Assembly (NCBI RefSeq): GCF_025961225.1
Contig: NZ_JAOQNG010000007.1
Coordinates: 1,252,501 to 1,316,500, forward strand
Length of the DNA stretch: 64,000 bases
Direction: 5' to 3'
DNA from: Azospirillum canadense
Lineage (GTDB): Bacteria > Pseudomonadota > Alphaproteobacteria > Azospirillales > Azospirillaceae
Shown here piece by piece: positions 26,172 through 34,924 of the stretch; within the stretch, counting starts at the first letter, position 1; each line of letters begins with the position of its first letter. The notes beneath the pieces are model-generated. The model saw nothing but the letters and a program-made list of their open reading frames with translations. It was not told the origin of the DNA and did not search any database. The position numbers and the translations under genes are program-made.

Positions 26172-27224
26172 ATGCCCGTAAGCGATTTCGAACTGACGCA
26201 CATGTTCGAACGCGTGCTGACGCTGTCCAAGGTGGACGCCACGCAAAGCGTCGCGGTGCTGAAGAGCGACTATTCCAACCCGCGCATCGCCAAGGCCGCC
26301 ATGGACGCGGCGCAGCGGCTGGGGGCCAAGGTCTTCGGCGTGGAGTTGCCGGCCTTCAACCACCCCAAGGCGATGGGGCTGGACATGACCGCCTATTGCG
26401 GTGACACGCCGCTGACCGGCAACCTCGCCGCCCAACGCGCGCTGGAGGCGGCGGACCTGATCGTCGACACCATGATGCTGCTGCACTCGCCGGAGCAGGA
26501 GCAGATCCTGAAGACCGGCACCCGCATCCTGCTGGCGGTCGAGCCGCCGGAGGTGCTGGCGCGCATGCTGCCGACGGAGGAGGACAAGGCGCGCGTCGTT
26601 GCCGCGGCCGAGCGGTTGAAGCGTGCACGCTCCATTGCCGTCACGTCCAAGGCCGGCACGGATTTCCGCGCCAGACTTGGCCAGTATCCCACGGTGACCG
26701 AATACGGTTTCGCCGACGAGCCGGGACGCTGGGACCATTGGCCGAGCGGCTTCCTCTTCTCCTGGCCGGACGAGGGCAGCGGGGAAGGCACGCTGGTGCT
26801 GGACGTCGGCGACATCCTCCTGCCCTTCAAGACCTACACCCGCGAGACGATCACGCTGGAGATCGAGGAGGGCTTCATCCGCCGCATCCATGGCGGGTTC
26901 GAGGCCGAGTACCTGCGCGACTACATGGCCTATTTCAAGGATCCGGAGGTCTACGGCATCTCCCACATCGGCTGGGGCTTGCAGCCGCGAGCGCAGTGGA
27001 CGGCCATGGGCCTGCACGACAAGAACGACGGCATGTGCATGGACGCGCGTGCTTTCTACGGCAACTTCCTGTTCTCCACCGGCCCCAACACCGAGGTCGG
27101 CGGCAGCCGCAAGACGCCCTGCCACATGGACATCCCGCTGCGCGGCTGCGACATCCACCTGGACGGCGAGCCGGTCGTGCTGGCCGGCGACGTGGTCGCC
27201 CCGGAAGCCTCGCGTGCGCCATGA
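26172..27224 (+). CDS. nicX: 2,5-dihydroxypyridine 5,6-dioxygenase
   Basis: A 350-residue iron-dependent extradiol dioxygenase of the NicX/leucyl-aminopeptidase-like group, opening 2,5-dihydroxypyridine to N-formylmaleamate. The metal-site region near the C-terminus contains the acidic and histidine residues in YGISHIGWGLQP (His near 265), ALGLHDKN-like MGLHDKNDGMCMDA and KTPCHMDIPLRG (His near 318). The length is exactly that of known NicX. GGAGGGA lies upstream of the start. It runs toward nicR and is divergent from nicC. Confidence 0.92.
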   Translation: MPVSDFELTHMFERVLTLSKVDATQSVAVLKSDYSNPRIAKAAMDAAQRLGAKVFGVELPAFNHPKAMGLDMTAYCGDTPLTGNLAAQRALEAADLIVDTMMLLHSPEQEQILKTGTRILLAVEPPEVLARMLPTEEDKARVVAAAERLKRARSIAVTSKAGTDFRARLGQYPTVTEYGFADEPGRWDHWPSGFLFSWPDEGSGEGTLVLDVGDILLPFKTYTRETITLEIEEGFIRRIHGGFEAEYLRDYMAYFKDPEVYGISHIGWGLQPRAQWTAMGLHDKNDGMCMDARAFYGNFLFSTGPNTEVGGSRKTPCHMDIPLRGCDIHLDGEPVVLAGDVVAPEASRAP

Positions 27225-27241
27225 TGGCTCTATGATGATGG

Positions 27242-27327
27242 AACGGAGGCTGCCGGACGGCCCGTTTCAGCCGCCCTTCTCAGTCCATGCCACGGCTGTT
27301 ATCGTGGCCTGTACGGCGGCCTCCGTT
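27242..27327 (+). other. Long-loop inverted repeat between nicX and nicR
   Basis: AACGGAGGCTGCCG and CGGCGGCCTCCGTT pair at 13 of 14 positions around a 58-base loop and are followed by TCTTTT. It starts 18 bases after the nicX stop. It could be a terminator or attenuating structure that lowers nicR expression relative to nicX. Confidence 0.45.
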
Positions 27328-27403
27328 TCTTTTGGCCCGGGCGGGAGCTTCGGGCGTTCCATCGGTTCCAACGTCAACCACGATCGTTCAGAAATTGTCC
27401 GCA

Positions 27404-27886
27404 ATGCCGTCAGATACGCCGCCCGACCTCGCCAGCACCCCGAACGCCGCGTCGGACGACTACGTCTTTTCCGACCAGATTGGGCACCTGCTGCGTAAGG
27501 CCTACCAGCGGCACCTCGCGATCTTCCAGCGCAACGCCTGCGATCCGCAGCTGACCGCCGTGCAGTTCGTGACGCTCTGCGCCATCCGCGACAACGGCCC
27601 GAGTTCCCTGACGGAACTGGTCAAGGCCACCGCCGTGGACCAGGCGACCATCCGGGGCATCGTGGAACGGCTGAAGGCGCGGGGGCTGATCGACCAGACC
27701 TCCGACGCACACGACCGCCGCAAGGTCATCAGCAACCTGACCGACGCGGGCTGGCGGGTGCTGGAGGACATGGTGCCCTGCGCCAAGACGATCAGCGAAC
27801 TGACCATGGGCAGCCTGAACCCGGCGGAGCGGCTGGCGATCACCTTCGTCCTGCGCAAGATGATCGAGCAGGACGGGGACGAGTGA
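27404..27886 (+). CDS. nicR: MarR-family regulator of nicotinate genes
   Basis: A 160-residue MarR protein. The winged helix covers about residues 55-115 (LTAVQFVTLCAIRDNGP, then ELVKATAVDQATIRGIVERL and DRRKVISNLTDAG). NicR in known clusters represses nic genes until 6-hydroxynicotinate appears. I used the ATG at 27404; a longer frame exists but has an atypical leader. It lies between nicX and nicAB. No NicS (TetR) is present in the window, so NicR may control nicAB as well. Confidence 0.85.
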   Translation: MPSDTPPDLASTPNAASDDYVFSDQIGHLLRKAYQRHLAIFQRNACDPQLTAVQFVTLCAIRDNGPSSLTELVKATAVDQATIRGIVERLKARGLIDQTSDAHDRRKVISNLTDAGWRVLEDMVPCAKTISELTMGSLNPAERLAITFVLRKMIEQDGDE

Positions 27887-28002
27887 CGCCCCGCTGACGT
27901 CTGCCGCCGAAGCGGGCGGTGTCGATCATAGAGCCTCAAACGGCAATCGGAAGGGCCTGGACGAGGCCGGCGCGCGGCGGTTCGCCGATGCGGGGGAGTG
28001 TT

Positions 28003-28470
28003 ATGGAAAAGACTGTGTCCCTGAAGGTCAACGGCCGCGACGTCCAGGTGACGGCGATGGCCGACACGCCGCTTCTCTACATCCTGCGCAACGACCTCGC
28101 CCTCAACGGCCCGAAATACGGCTGCGGCCTCGGTGAATGCGGGGCCTGCACGGTGATCATGGACGGCGTGGCCGCGCGGTCCTGCGTGATCCCGCTGGCC
28201 GGTGCCGAGGGGCGGGAGGTCGTGACGCTGGAGGGGCTGGGCTCCTCAACTGAGCCGCACCCGGTGCAGCAGGCCTTCATCGCCGAGCAGGCCGCCCAGT
28301 GCGGCTATTGCATGAACGGCATGATCATGACCGCCAAGGCGCTGCTGGACCGCAACCCCAACCCCAGCCTGGACGACATCCGCCGCGAACTGTCCGGCAA
28401 CCTGTGCCGCTGCGGCACCCATGTCGAAATCCTGCGCGCCGTGCAGCGTGCCGCGCGCGGCACCCGTTGA
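28003..28470 (+). CDS. nicA: Nicotinate dehydrogenase small [2Fe-2S] subunit
   Basis: A 155-residue ferredoxin-like subunit with two [2Fe-2S] clusters: YGCGLGECGACTV near residue 40 and QCGYCMNGM plus GNLCRCGTH in the C-terminal helical half. It passes electrons from the molybdenum site of NicB toward the cytochrome c domains. There is no signal peptide. GGGGGAG lies upstream of the start, and nicB begins 16 bases after its stop. Confidence 0.92.
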   Translation: MEKTVSLKVNGRDVQVTAMADTPLLYILRNDLALNGPKYGCGLGECGACTVIMDGVAARSCVIPLAGAEGREVVTLEGLGSSTEPHPVQQAFIAEQAAQCGYCMNGMIMTAKALLDRNPNPSLDDIRRELSGNLCRCGTHVEILRAVQRAARGTR

Positions 28471-28486
28471 GCCCGTGGACCGCATC

Positions 28487-31400
28487 ATGACCAAAAATCC
28501 CCACCCGACGCCGACCCGCGACGAACTGCTGCGGTCGAGCGGCGTGCTGCTGATCGTCGACGACATTCAACCCCCGCCCGGCCTCGTGCCCAAGGGCGGC
28601 ACCCCGACGCCAAAGCCCAAGGAATTGGCGCTGTTCATCGCCGTCTGCGAGGACGGGGCGGTCTACGCCTTCAACGGCCATGTGGACCTTGGCACCGGCA
28701 TCCGCACGGCGCTGATCCAGATCGTCGCGGAGGAGCTGGACCTGTCTATGGAGCAGGTCCGCATGGTGCTGGGCGATACGGAGCGCGCGCCGAACCAGGG
28801 CGCCACCATCGCCAGCGCGACCATCCAGATCTCCGCCGTCCCGCTGCGCAACGCCGCGGCGGAGGCGCGCCGCTTCCTCCTGCAACGGGCGGCCGACCTG
28901 TTCGGCGTGCCGGTTGAGGATCTGCGGGTGGAGGAGGGCGTGGTGATCGCGGGGGAGGGCAACCGCCGCATTTCCTACGCCGAACTGGTCCAGGGGCAGC
29001 ATTTCCAGATCCGTGTTTCCGGCACCGCGCCCCTGAAGAAGCGGGAGGATTACACGCTGGTCGGCCGCGCCGCGCCGCGGGTGGACATTCCGGCCAAGGC
29101 GACGGGGGAGTTCACCTACGTCCACGACGTGCGCGTGCCCGGCATGCTGCACGGCCGGGTGGTCCGCCCGCCCTACGCGGGGATCGACAGCGGCGAGTTC
29201 GTCGGCAACAGCCTCGTCGGCGTGGACGAGTCCTCCATCGCGCACATCCCCGGCGTGGTCGGGGTGGTCGTCATCCGCGACTTCGTCGGCGTGGTCACCG
29301 AACGGGAGGAGCAGGCGATCAAGGCCGCGCGGGAGCTGAAGGTCACCTGGAAGCCCTGGACGCAGAAGCTGCCGGACCTGTCCGACCTCGCCCAGGCGCT
29401 GCGCGACAACCCAAGCTCGCCGCGCAAGGTGCTGGACAAGGGCAACGTGGACGCGGCCATCGCCGGTGCCAGCCAGCGCATGTCGCGCACTTACGTCTGG
29501 CCGTACCAGATGCACGGCTCCATCGGTCCGTCCTGCGCGGTCGCGGATTGCAACGACGAGCGGGTCAAGGTCTGGTCCGGCACGCAGAACCCGCACCTGC
29601 TGCGCGCCGACATCGCGTGGCTGCTGGAATGGGCGGAGGAGCGCGTCGAGATCATCCGCATGGAGGCGGCGGGCTGCTACGGCCGCAACTGCGCCGACGA
29701 CGTGGCCGCCGATGCCGTGCTGCTGTCCCGCGCGGTCGGCCGCCCGGTGCGCGTGCAGTTGACCCGCGAGCAGGAGCATGTGTGGGAGCCGAAGGGCACC
29801 GCGCAGCTGATGGAGGTGGACGGCGGGCTGAACGCCGACGGGACCGTCGCCGGCTACGACTTCGCCACCAGCTATCCGTCCAACGGCGCGCCGACGCTGG
29901 CGCTGCTGCTGACCGGGCGGGTCGATCCGGTGGGGGCGGTGTTCGAGATGGGCGACCGCACTTCCATCCCGCCCTACGACTATGACCACATGCGCGTCGT
30001 CATCAACGACATGGCGCCCATCGTGCGGGCGTCGTGGATGCGCGGCGTCTCAGCCCTGCCGAACTCCTTCGCGCACGAGTCCTACATCGACGAGCTGGCC
30101 TTCGCGGCCGAGGTGGACCCGGTGGAGTTCCGCCTACGCCACCTGCGCGACGAGCGCGCCGCCGACCTGATCAAGGCGGTGGCCGAGCGCGCTGGGTGGC
30201 AGCCGCGCACCGCCCCGCAGCAGACCCCGCCGGACGAAAACGTGCTGCGCGGGCGCGGCTTCGCCTACGCCCGCTACATCCACAGCAAATTCCCCGGATT
30301 CGGCGCCGCCTGGGCGGCCTGGGTCGCCGACGTGTCCATCGACAAGCGGACCGGCGACATCGCCGTGACCCGCGTGGTGGTGGGCCACGACGCCGGCCAG
30401 ATGATCAACCCGGACGGTGTGCGCCACCAGATCCACGGCAACGTCATCCAGTCCACCAGCCGCGTGCTGAAGGAACAGGTGGCGTTCGAGGATTCGCTGG
30501 TCGCCAGCAAGGAATGGGGCGGCTACCCGATCCTGACCTTCCCGGAAGTGCCGGACATCGACGTGCTGATGATCCCGCGCGAGACGGAACAGCCGCTGGG
30601 CTCCGGCGAATCCGCGTCGGTGCCCAGTGCGGCGGCCATCGCTAACGCCATTTTCGACGCGACCGGCATCCGCTTCCGCGAACTGCCCATCACCGCCGAA
30701 CGCGTGCGGGAGGCGCTGCATGGCCCCTCCGATCCCGGCGTCCAGGCCCCCGCGGAGCCGCCGAAGGGCGGGCGCCGGTTCTCGAAATGGCTGACCGGCT
30801 CCATCGCCGGTCTGTGCGGCGCGCTGTTAGGCGTGGCGGCGACGGCGCTGCCCTTCCGGGCGGAGATCGCGCCCGTCTCAAGGCCGTCCGCCGACACATG
30901 GTCCGCCGCGACCATCGAGCGGGGCCGCCAACTGGCCGCGGCCGGCGACTGCGCCGTGTGCCACACCACCGCGAACGGCGCGGTGAACGCCGGTGGGCTG
31001 GCCTTCGAGACTCCGTTCGGCAAAGTCTACAGCACCAACATCACGCCCGACCCGGACACCGGCATCGGCAACTGGTCCTTCGCCGCCTTCGACCGGGCCA
31101 TGCGCCAGGGGATCAGCCGCGACGGCCGGCATCTCTACCCGGCCTTCCCCTACACGTCCTTCCAGAACATCAGCGAAGGCGACATGCAGGCGCTGTACGC
31201 CTACCTGATGGCGCAGGCCCCGACCCGCAGCCGGACGCCGGAGGCCGACATGGCCTTTCCCTTCAACCAACGCCCGCTGCTGGCCGGCTGGAACGCCCTG
31301 TTCCTGAACCGGACCAAGCATCAGCCCGACCCGCAGCAGAGCGCGGAGTGGAACCGCGGCGCCTATCTGGTCAATGGCCTCGGCCACTGCTCCGCCTGCC

Positions 31401-32074
31401 ATTCGCCGCGCAACGCGATGGGGGCGGAGAAGACGGGTGCCGCCTATCTCGCGGGCGGCATGGTGGACGGGTGGGAGGCGCCGGCCCTGAACGCCCTGTC
31501 CAAGGCGCCGAAGCCCTGGACGGAGGACGACCTGTTCCAGTACCTGCGCACCGGCTTCTCCGACCGGCACGGCGTCGCCGCCGGTCCGATGACCGCCGTG
31601 GTCAAGGAGCTGTCCACCCTGCCGGAAGCGGACGTGCGCGCCATGGCCGTCTACCTCGCCTCGCTGGGGACCGGTGCGGAAGCGCCGGCGGTCCAGCCCG
31701 TTGCGGCCTCGGCTGCGCCGGTGCCCACCACGGCATCGCTCAGCAACGGGGAGCGCATCTTCAACGGCTCGTGCAAGGCCTGCCACAGCGATGGCACCGG
31801 TCCGGTGCTGTTCGGCGTCAGCCCCTCCATGGGCGTCAACACCAACGTCCACAGTGACACGCCGGACAATCTGGCGCGGGTGATCCTGCACGGCATCGCC
31901 CAGCCGGCCACCCGCGACCTGGGCTACATGCCGGCTTTCAAGGACAGCCTGTCGAACCGGCAAGCCGCCGACCTGCTGGCCTACCTGCGCCACCGCTTCG
32001 CGCCGGACAAGCCGGCCTGGGAAAGCCTGGAATCCGCAGCCGCCCATGCCCGTGCGAATCTGGGGACCCATTGA
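28487..32074 (+). CDS. nicB: Nicotinate dehydrogenase large subunit: molybdenum domain fused to cytochrome c
   Basis: A 1195-residue fusion that hydroxylates nicotinate to 6-hydroxynicotinate. Residues about 1-750 are the xanthine-oxidase-type MCD domain (GHVDLGTGIRTALIQIV, later GSGESASVPSAAAIANAIF with the catalytic glutamate). A membrane helix follows near residues 768-790 (SIAGLCGALLGVAATALP). Three haem c sites come next: CAVCH near 822, CSACH near 968 and CKACH near 1096. This is the layout of the P. putida enzyme, which feeds electrons to the respiratory chain. The start at 28487 gives MTKNPHPTPTRDELL. Confidence 0.93.
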   Translation: MTKNPHPTPTRDELLRSSGVLLIVDDIQPPPGLVPKGGTPTPKPKELALFIAVCEDGAVYAFNGHVDLGTGIRTALIQIVAEELDLSMEQVRMVLGDTERAPNQGATIASATIQISAVPLRNAAAEARRFLLQRAADLFGVPVEDLRVEEGVVIAGEGNRRISYAELVQGQHFQIRVSGTAPLKKREDYTLVGRAAPRVDIPAKATGEFTYVHDVRVPGMLHGRVVRPPYAGIDSGEFVGNSLVGVDESSIAHIPGVVGVVVIRDFVGVVTEREEQAIKAARELKVTWKPWTQKLPDLSDLAQALRDNPSSPRKVLDKGNVDAAIAGASQRMSRTYVWPYQMHGSIGPSCAVADCNDERVKVWSGTQNPHLLRADIAWLLEWAEERVEIIRMEAAGCYGRNCADDVAADAVLLSRAVGRPVRVQLTREQEHVWEPKGTAQLMEVDGGLNADGTVAGYDFATSYPSNGAPTLALLLTGRVDPVGAVFEMGDRTSIPPYDYDHMRVVINDMAPIVRASWMRGVSALPNSFAHESYIDELAFAAEVDPVEFRLRHLRDERAADLIKAVAERAGWQPRTAPQQTPPDENVLRGRGFAYARYIHSKFPGFGAAWAAWVADVSIDKRTGDIAVTRVVVGHDAGQMINPDGVRHQIHGNVIQSTSRVLKEQVAFEDSLVASKEWGGYPILTFPEVPDIDVLMIPRETEQPLGSGESASVPSAAAIANAIFDATGIRFRELPITAERVREALHGPSDPGVQAPAEPPKGGRRFSKWLTGSIAGLCGALLGVAATALPFRAEIAPVSRPSADTWSAATIERGRQLAAAGDCAVCHTTANGAVNAGGLAFETPFGKVYSTNITPDPDTGIGNWSFAAFDRAMRQGISRDGRHLYPAFPYTSFQNISEGDMQALYAYLMAQAPTRSRTPEADMAFPFNQRPLLAGWNALFLNRTKHQPDPQQSAEWNRGAYLVNGLGHCSACHSPRNAMGAEKTGAAYLAGGMVDGWEAPALNALSKAPKPWTEDDLFQYLRTGFSDRHGVAAGPMTAVVKELSTLPEADVRAMAVYLASLGTGAEAPAVQPVAASAAPVPTTASLSNGERIFNGSCKACHSDGTGPVLFGVSPSMGVNTNVHSDTPDNLARVILHGIAQPATRDLGYMPAFKDSLSNRQAADLLAYLRHRFAPDKPAWESLESAAAHARANLGTH

Positions 32075-32161
32075 TGCGCGGGCCGCGGCAGTCTGGCCCG
32101 GACACCCGCGGGCGATTATAACGGGCACGAACGAACAACGCCGAAGGCCTGTCGAACACCG

Positions 32162-32752
32162 ATGCCGATCACGCTTCTCGATCCCGCCGACTACCGCCGC
32201 ATGCCGTGGAAGAATGGTGGCGGAACCACCACGGAAATCGCGCTGGCGCCCCTGCCCGGCGACGCCGGCCGCTTCCTGTGGCGGGTCAGCATCGCCGACG
32301 TGGCCCAGCCCGGCCCCTTTTCCGCCTTCAGCGGCTATGAGCGGCTGATCGCCGTGGTGGAAGGGGCCGGCATGCGCCTGACCGTGGACGGCGTCCCGGC
32401 GACGGTGCAGCACCGTGCCTCCGCCTTCCGTTTTTCCGGCGACGCCGTGGTGGATTGCGCCTTGCTGGACGGGCCGATCCGCGACTTCAACCTGATCGTG
32501 GACCGCGCGCACGCCGAGGGGCGGCTCGACCTCGTCCCGGCCGGCGGCTCCGTTGCCGTGCCGGCGGAGGGCGTCGCGCTGGTCCATGCCTTGGACGGCG
32601 GCGTGACCCTGCGCACGGCGGATAGCGAGGTTCTCGTTCCCGCGGGCTGGACCGCCCGGCTGGACGCCACGGCCGCCACCGTGGTGCCGGAACTGGGCGC
32701 TTATGCCGTCGTGGCTGCCGTGGCGGCCCGTCAGGACGCCGGCGGCAGGTAA
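32162..32752 (+). CDS. hutD: HutD-family cupin protein
   Basis: A 196-residue bicupin of the HutD/Ves family: MPWKNGGGTTTEIALAP at the N-terminus and GRFLWRVSIADVAQPGPFS are its hallmarks. HutD is found in histidine utilisation loci, where it is thought to limit hut expression, perhaps by sensing formylglutamate. It lies 87 bases after nicB on the same strand and overlaps the end of the IclR gene tail to tail by 22 bases. Confidence 0.8.
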   Translation: MPITLLDPADYRRMPWKNGGGTTTEIALAPLPGDAGRFLWRVSIADVAQPGPFSAFSGYERLIAVVEGAGMRLTVDGVPATVQHRASAFRFSGDAVVDCALLDGPIRDFNLIVDRAHAEGRLDLVPAGGSVAVPAEGVALVHALDGGVTLRTADSEVLVPAGWTARLDATAATVVPELGAYAVVAAVAARQDAGGR

Positions 32753-33522
32753 CCGAGCTGGTGCGAGATGGCGTCCGCCGTCTCCACCACCTTGGCGGTC
32801 AGGCGGTCGAGCGTGGCGGGCTGGTCCATCACCGCGCTCGGCCCCGACAGGTTGATGGCGGCGATGACTTGGCCGCGGTGGTCGCGGACCGCCGCCGCGA
32901 TGGCGACGATCCCCGACACGAAGGACGAGCGGTTCATCGTCCAGCCGCGCTTGCGGTCCTCCGCCACCTCCTGGATCAGCGAGGTCAGGGTGACCGCCGT
33001 GTTCTCGCTGAAGCGGTCGAGCCGAACGCCGGTGTAGAGCTGCGCAATGGCGTCGTCGCCGAGGCCGCTCAGCAGCATCCGGCCCATCGCGGTGGCGTGG
33101 GCCGGCAGGCGGTAGCCGACCGCGATGTTGCTGGACAGCGTCATGTGCGAGTGCGCGCGGTAGACGTAGACGACCTCCGTCCCGTCGCGCACCCCCATGT
33201 GGGCGGAGATCTGCGTGGCGTCGCGCAGCCCGTCGATGAAGGGGATGGCGACCTCGATGCAGTCCAGCCCGGACAGGTAATGGTAGCCGAGCTGCATCGA
33301 CCGCGGGGCCAGCCGGTAGGACTTCCCGTCGTCGATGCGGCCCAGGTAGCCCAGATGTTCAAGCGTGAACACCAGCCGGAAGGCGGACGCCCGGCCGATG
33401 CCCAGCGCGTTGGCGATCTCCGTCAGGCTCAGCGCCCGGCGCTGCGGCGTGAACAGCTCCAGGATGGCGAGCCCGCGCTGCAGCGCCGGAGCGATGTAGG
33501 TGTTCGGATCCGTTTCGCTCAT
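32731..33522 (-). CDS. IclR-family regulator of the hut genes
   Basis: A 263-residue IclR protein. The N-terminal winged helix spans about residues 12-75 (LSLTEIANALGIGRASAFRL); the effector domain follows, with GYRLPAHATAMGRMLLSGL near 138-156 and VAIAAAVRDHRGQVIAAINL near 205-224. Its ATG overlaps the hutF stop, so it is the third gene of hutG-hutF-iclR and probably regulates itself. Palindromes TGTTTT-N6-AAAAC before hutG and before the ABC importer are the likely binding sites. The effector is presumably a late intermediate of histidine breakdown. Confidence 0.8.
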   Translation of the reverse strand: MSETDPNTYIAPALQRGLAILELFTPQRRALSLTEIANALGIGRASAFRLVFTLEHLGYLGRIDDGKSYRLAPRSMQLGYHYLSGLDCIEVAIPFIDGLRDATQISAHMGVRDGTEVVYVYRAHSHMTLSSNIAVGYRLPAHATAMGRMLLSGLGDDAIAQLYTGVRLDRFSENTAVTLTSLIQEVAEDRKRGWTMNRSSFVSGIVAIAAAVRDHRGQVIAAINLSGPSAVMDQPATLDRLTAKVVETADAISHQLGYLPPAS

Positions 33523-34916
33523 GTGTCCTGGCGCAACCCGGTGATGGCCCGCCGGTAGGCGGCCACGATGGCGTCCTCCCGCACGTGACGCCCGTCGCGC
33601 ACCACGGTCCGGCCGGCGGCGACCACGTCGCGCACCGCGTGCCCGTCGCTTGCGAAGACATACGCGTCGAGGAGGCTGTCCTCGTCCCGAGAAAGCAGTT
33701 TCGGGTTGTCGGCGTCAAGCACAACCAGATCGGCCGGCTGCCCGACCCGGATGCCGCCGCCCGCGACCGGCTGTCCCAGAGCCTGCGCGCCGCCGGCAAC
33801 CGCCGCACGGTAAAGACCACCGCCGATGGAGGACCCTTCCCCCACCCGCAGGACGTTGCGCCGCCGCTGTACCAGCCGTTGCCCGTATTCCAGAACGCGC
33901 AGCTCCTCCGCCGCACTGACGGAGATGTGGCTGTCCGACCCGACCCCGAACCGCCCGCCCTTCGCCAGGAAGGGGCCGGCGGGGAACAGGCCGTCGCCCA
34001 GGTTGGCCTCCGTCGTCGGGCAGAGCCCGGCGATGGCGCCACTCTCCGCCAGCCGGTCGGTTTCCTCCGGGGTCAGGTGGGTGGCGTGGACGAGGCACCA
34101 TCGTGGGCCGACGGCAGTGTTGTCCAGCAGCCATTCCACCGGCCGCTTGCCGCTCCAGGCCACGCAGTCATCGACCTCCCCCGTCTGTTCGGCGATGTGG
34201 ATGTGGATGGGGGCGCCGGGGGCGATCGATTCCAGCCCGGCCAGCGCGTCCCGCATCTCCTCCGGCGTCACCGCCCGCAGGGAGTGCAGCGCCAGCCCGA
34301 CGCGGCGGCCCGCCGCGTCCCCCATAGCGTCGCGCATCGCCGCGACGATGGACAGCAGCCCGTCCACGTCGTTGATGAAGCGCTTCTGCCCGTCCGACGG
34401 CGGCTTGCCGCCGAACCCGCTGTGGGCGTAGAGCACCGGCAGGTGGGTCAGGCCGATGCCGGCCGTGTCCGCCGCCGCCAGGACGCGCCGCGACATCTCC
34501 GCCCGGTCGGCGTAGGGGCGGCCATCCCGGTCGTGGTGGAGGTAGTGGAACTCCGCCACCGCCGTGTAGCCCTGCTTCGCCATCTCCATGTAGAGCAGGG
34601 CGGCGACGGCCTCCGCCGCTTCCGGCGTCAGGCGGCGGACGAAGCCGTACATGGCCTCCCGCCACGTCCAGAAGCTGTCCTCGGACGGGCCGGCGCGCTC
34701 CGCCAAGCCGGCCATGGCGCGCTGGAAGGCGTGGCTGTGCAGGTTCGGCATCCCGGGGATCACCGGCCCGGACGCCCGCGGCAGGTCGCCGGCCTCCGCG
34801 TCCCGCTCCACAGCGGTCAGCGTGCCGCGCCCGTCGAAGCGCAGCGCAACGTTGGCGGCCCAGCCGTCGGGCAGAAGCACGCGGTCGCAGAACAGCCCGC
34901 TCTTGGATTCCATCAT
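33519..34916 (-). CDS. hutF: N-formimino-L-glutamate deiminase
   Basis: A 465-residue amidohydrolase that converts formiminoglutamate to formylglutamate and ammonia. Zinc ligands are visible in PNLHSHAFQRAMAGL (HxH near residue 58), IHIHIAEQTGEVDD, LVHATHLTPEET and GVGSDSHISVS. SFWTWREAMY is also typical of HutF. The start is one of two adjacent ATGs (34916 or 34913); GGAGAG lies just upstream and slightly favours the second. It overlaps iclR at its end and follows hutG by eight bases. Confidence 0.9.
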   Translation of the reverse strand: MMESKSGLFCDRVLLPDGWAANVALRFDGRGTLTAVERDAEAGDLPRASGPVIPGMPNLHSHAFQRAMAGLAERAGPSEDSFWTWREAMYGFVRRLTPEAAEAVAALLYMEMAKQGYTAVAEFHYLHHDRDGRPYADRAEMSRRVLAAADTAGIGLTHLPVLYAHSGFGGKPPSDGQKRFINDVDGLLSIVAAMRDAMGDAAGRRVGLALHSLRAVTPEEMRDALAGLESIAPGAPIHIHIAEQTGEVDDCVAWSGKRPVEWLLDNTAVGPRWCLVHATHLTPEETDRLAESGAIAGLCPTTEANLGDGLFPAGPFLAKGGRFGVGSDSHISVSAAEELRVLEYGQRLVQRRRNVLRVGEGSSIGGGLYRAAVAGGAQALGQPVAGGGIRVGQPADLVVLDADNPKLLSRDEDSLLDAYVFASDGHAVRDVVAAGRTVVRDGRHVREDAIVAAYRRAITGLRQDT

Positions 34917-34924
34917 ACTCTCCG

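Noticed and set aside
28325..29989. A 554-codon minus-strand frame over nicB
   Set aside because: Antisense shadow of nicB.
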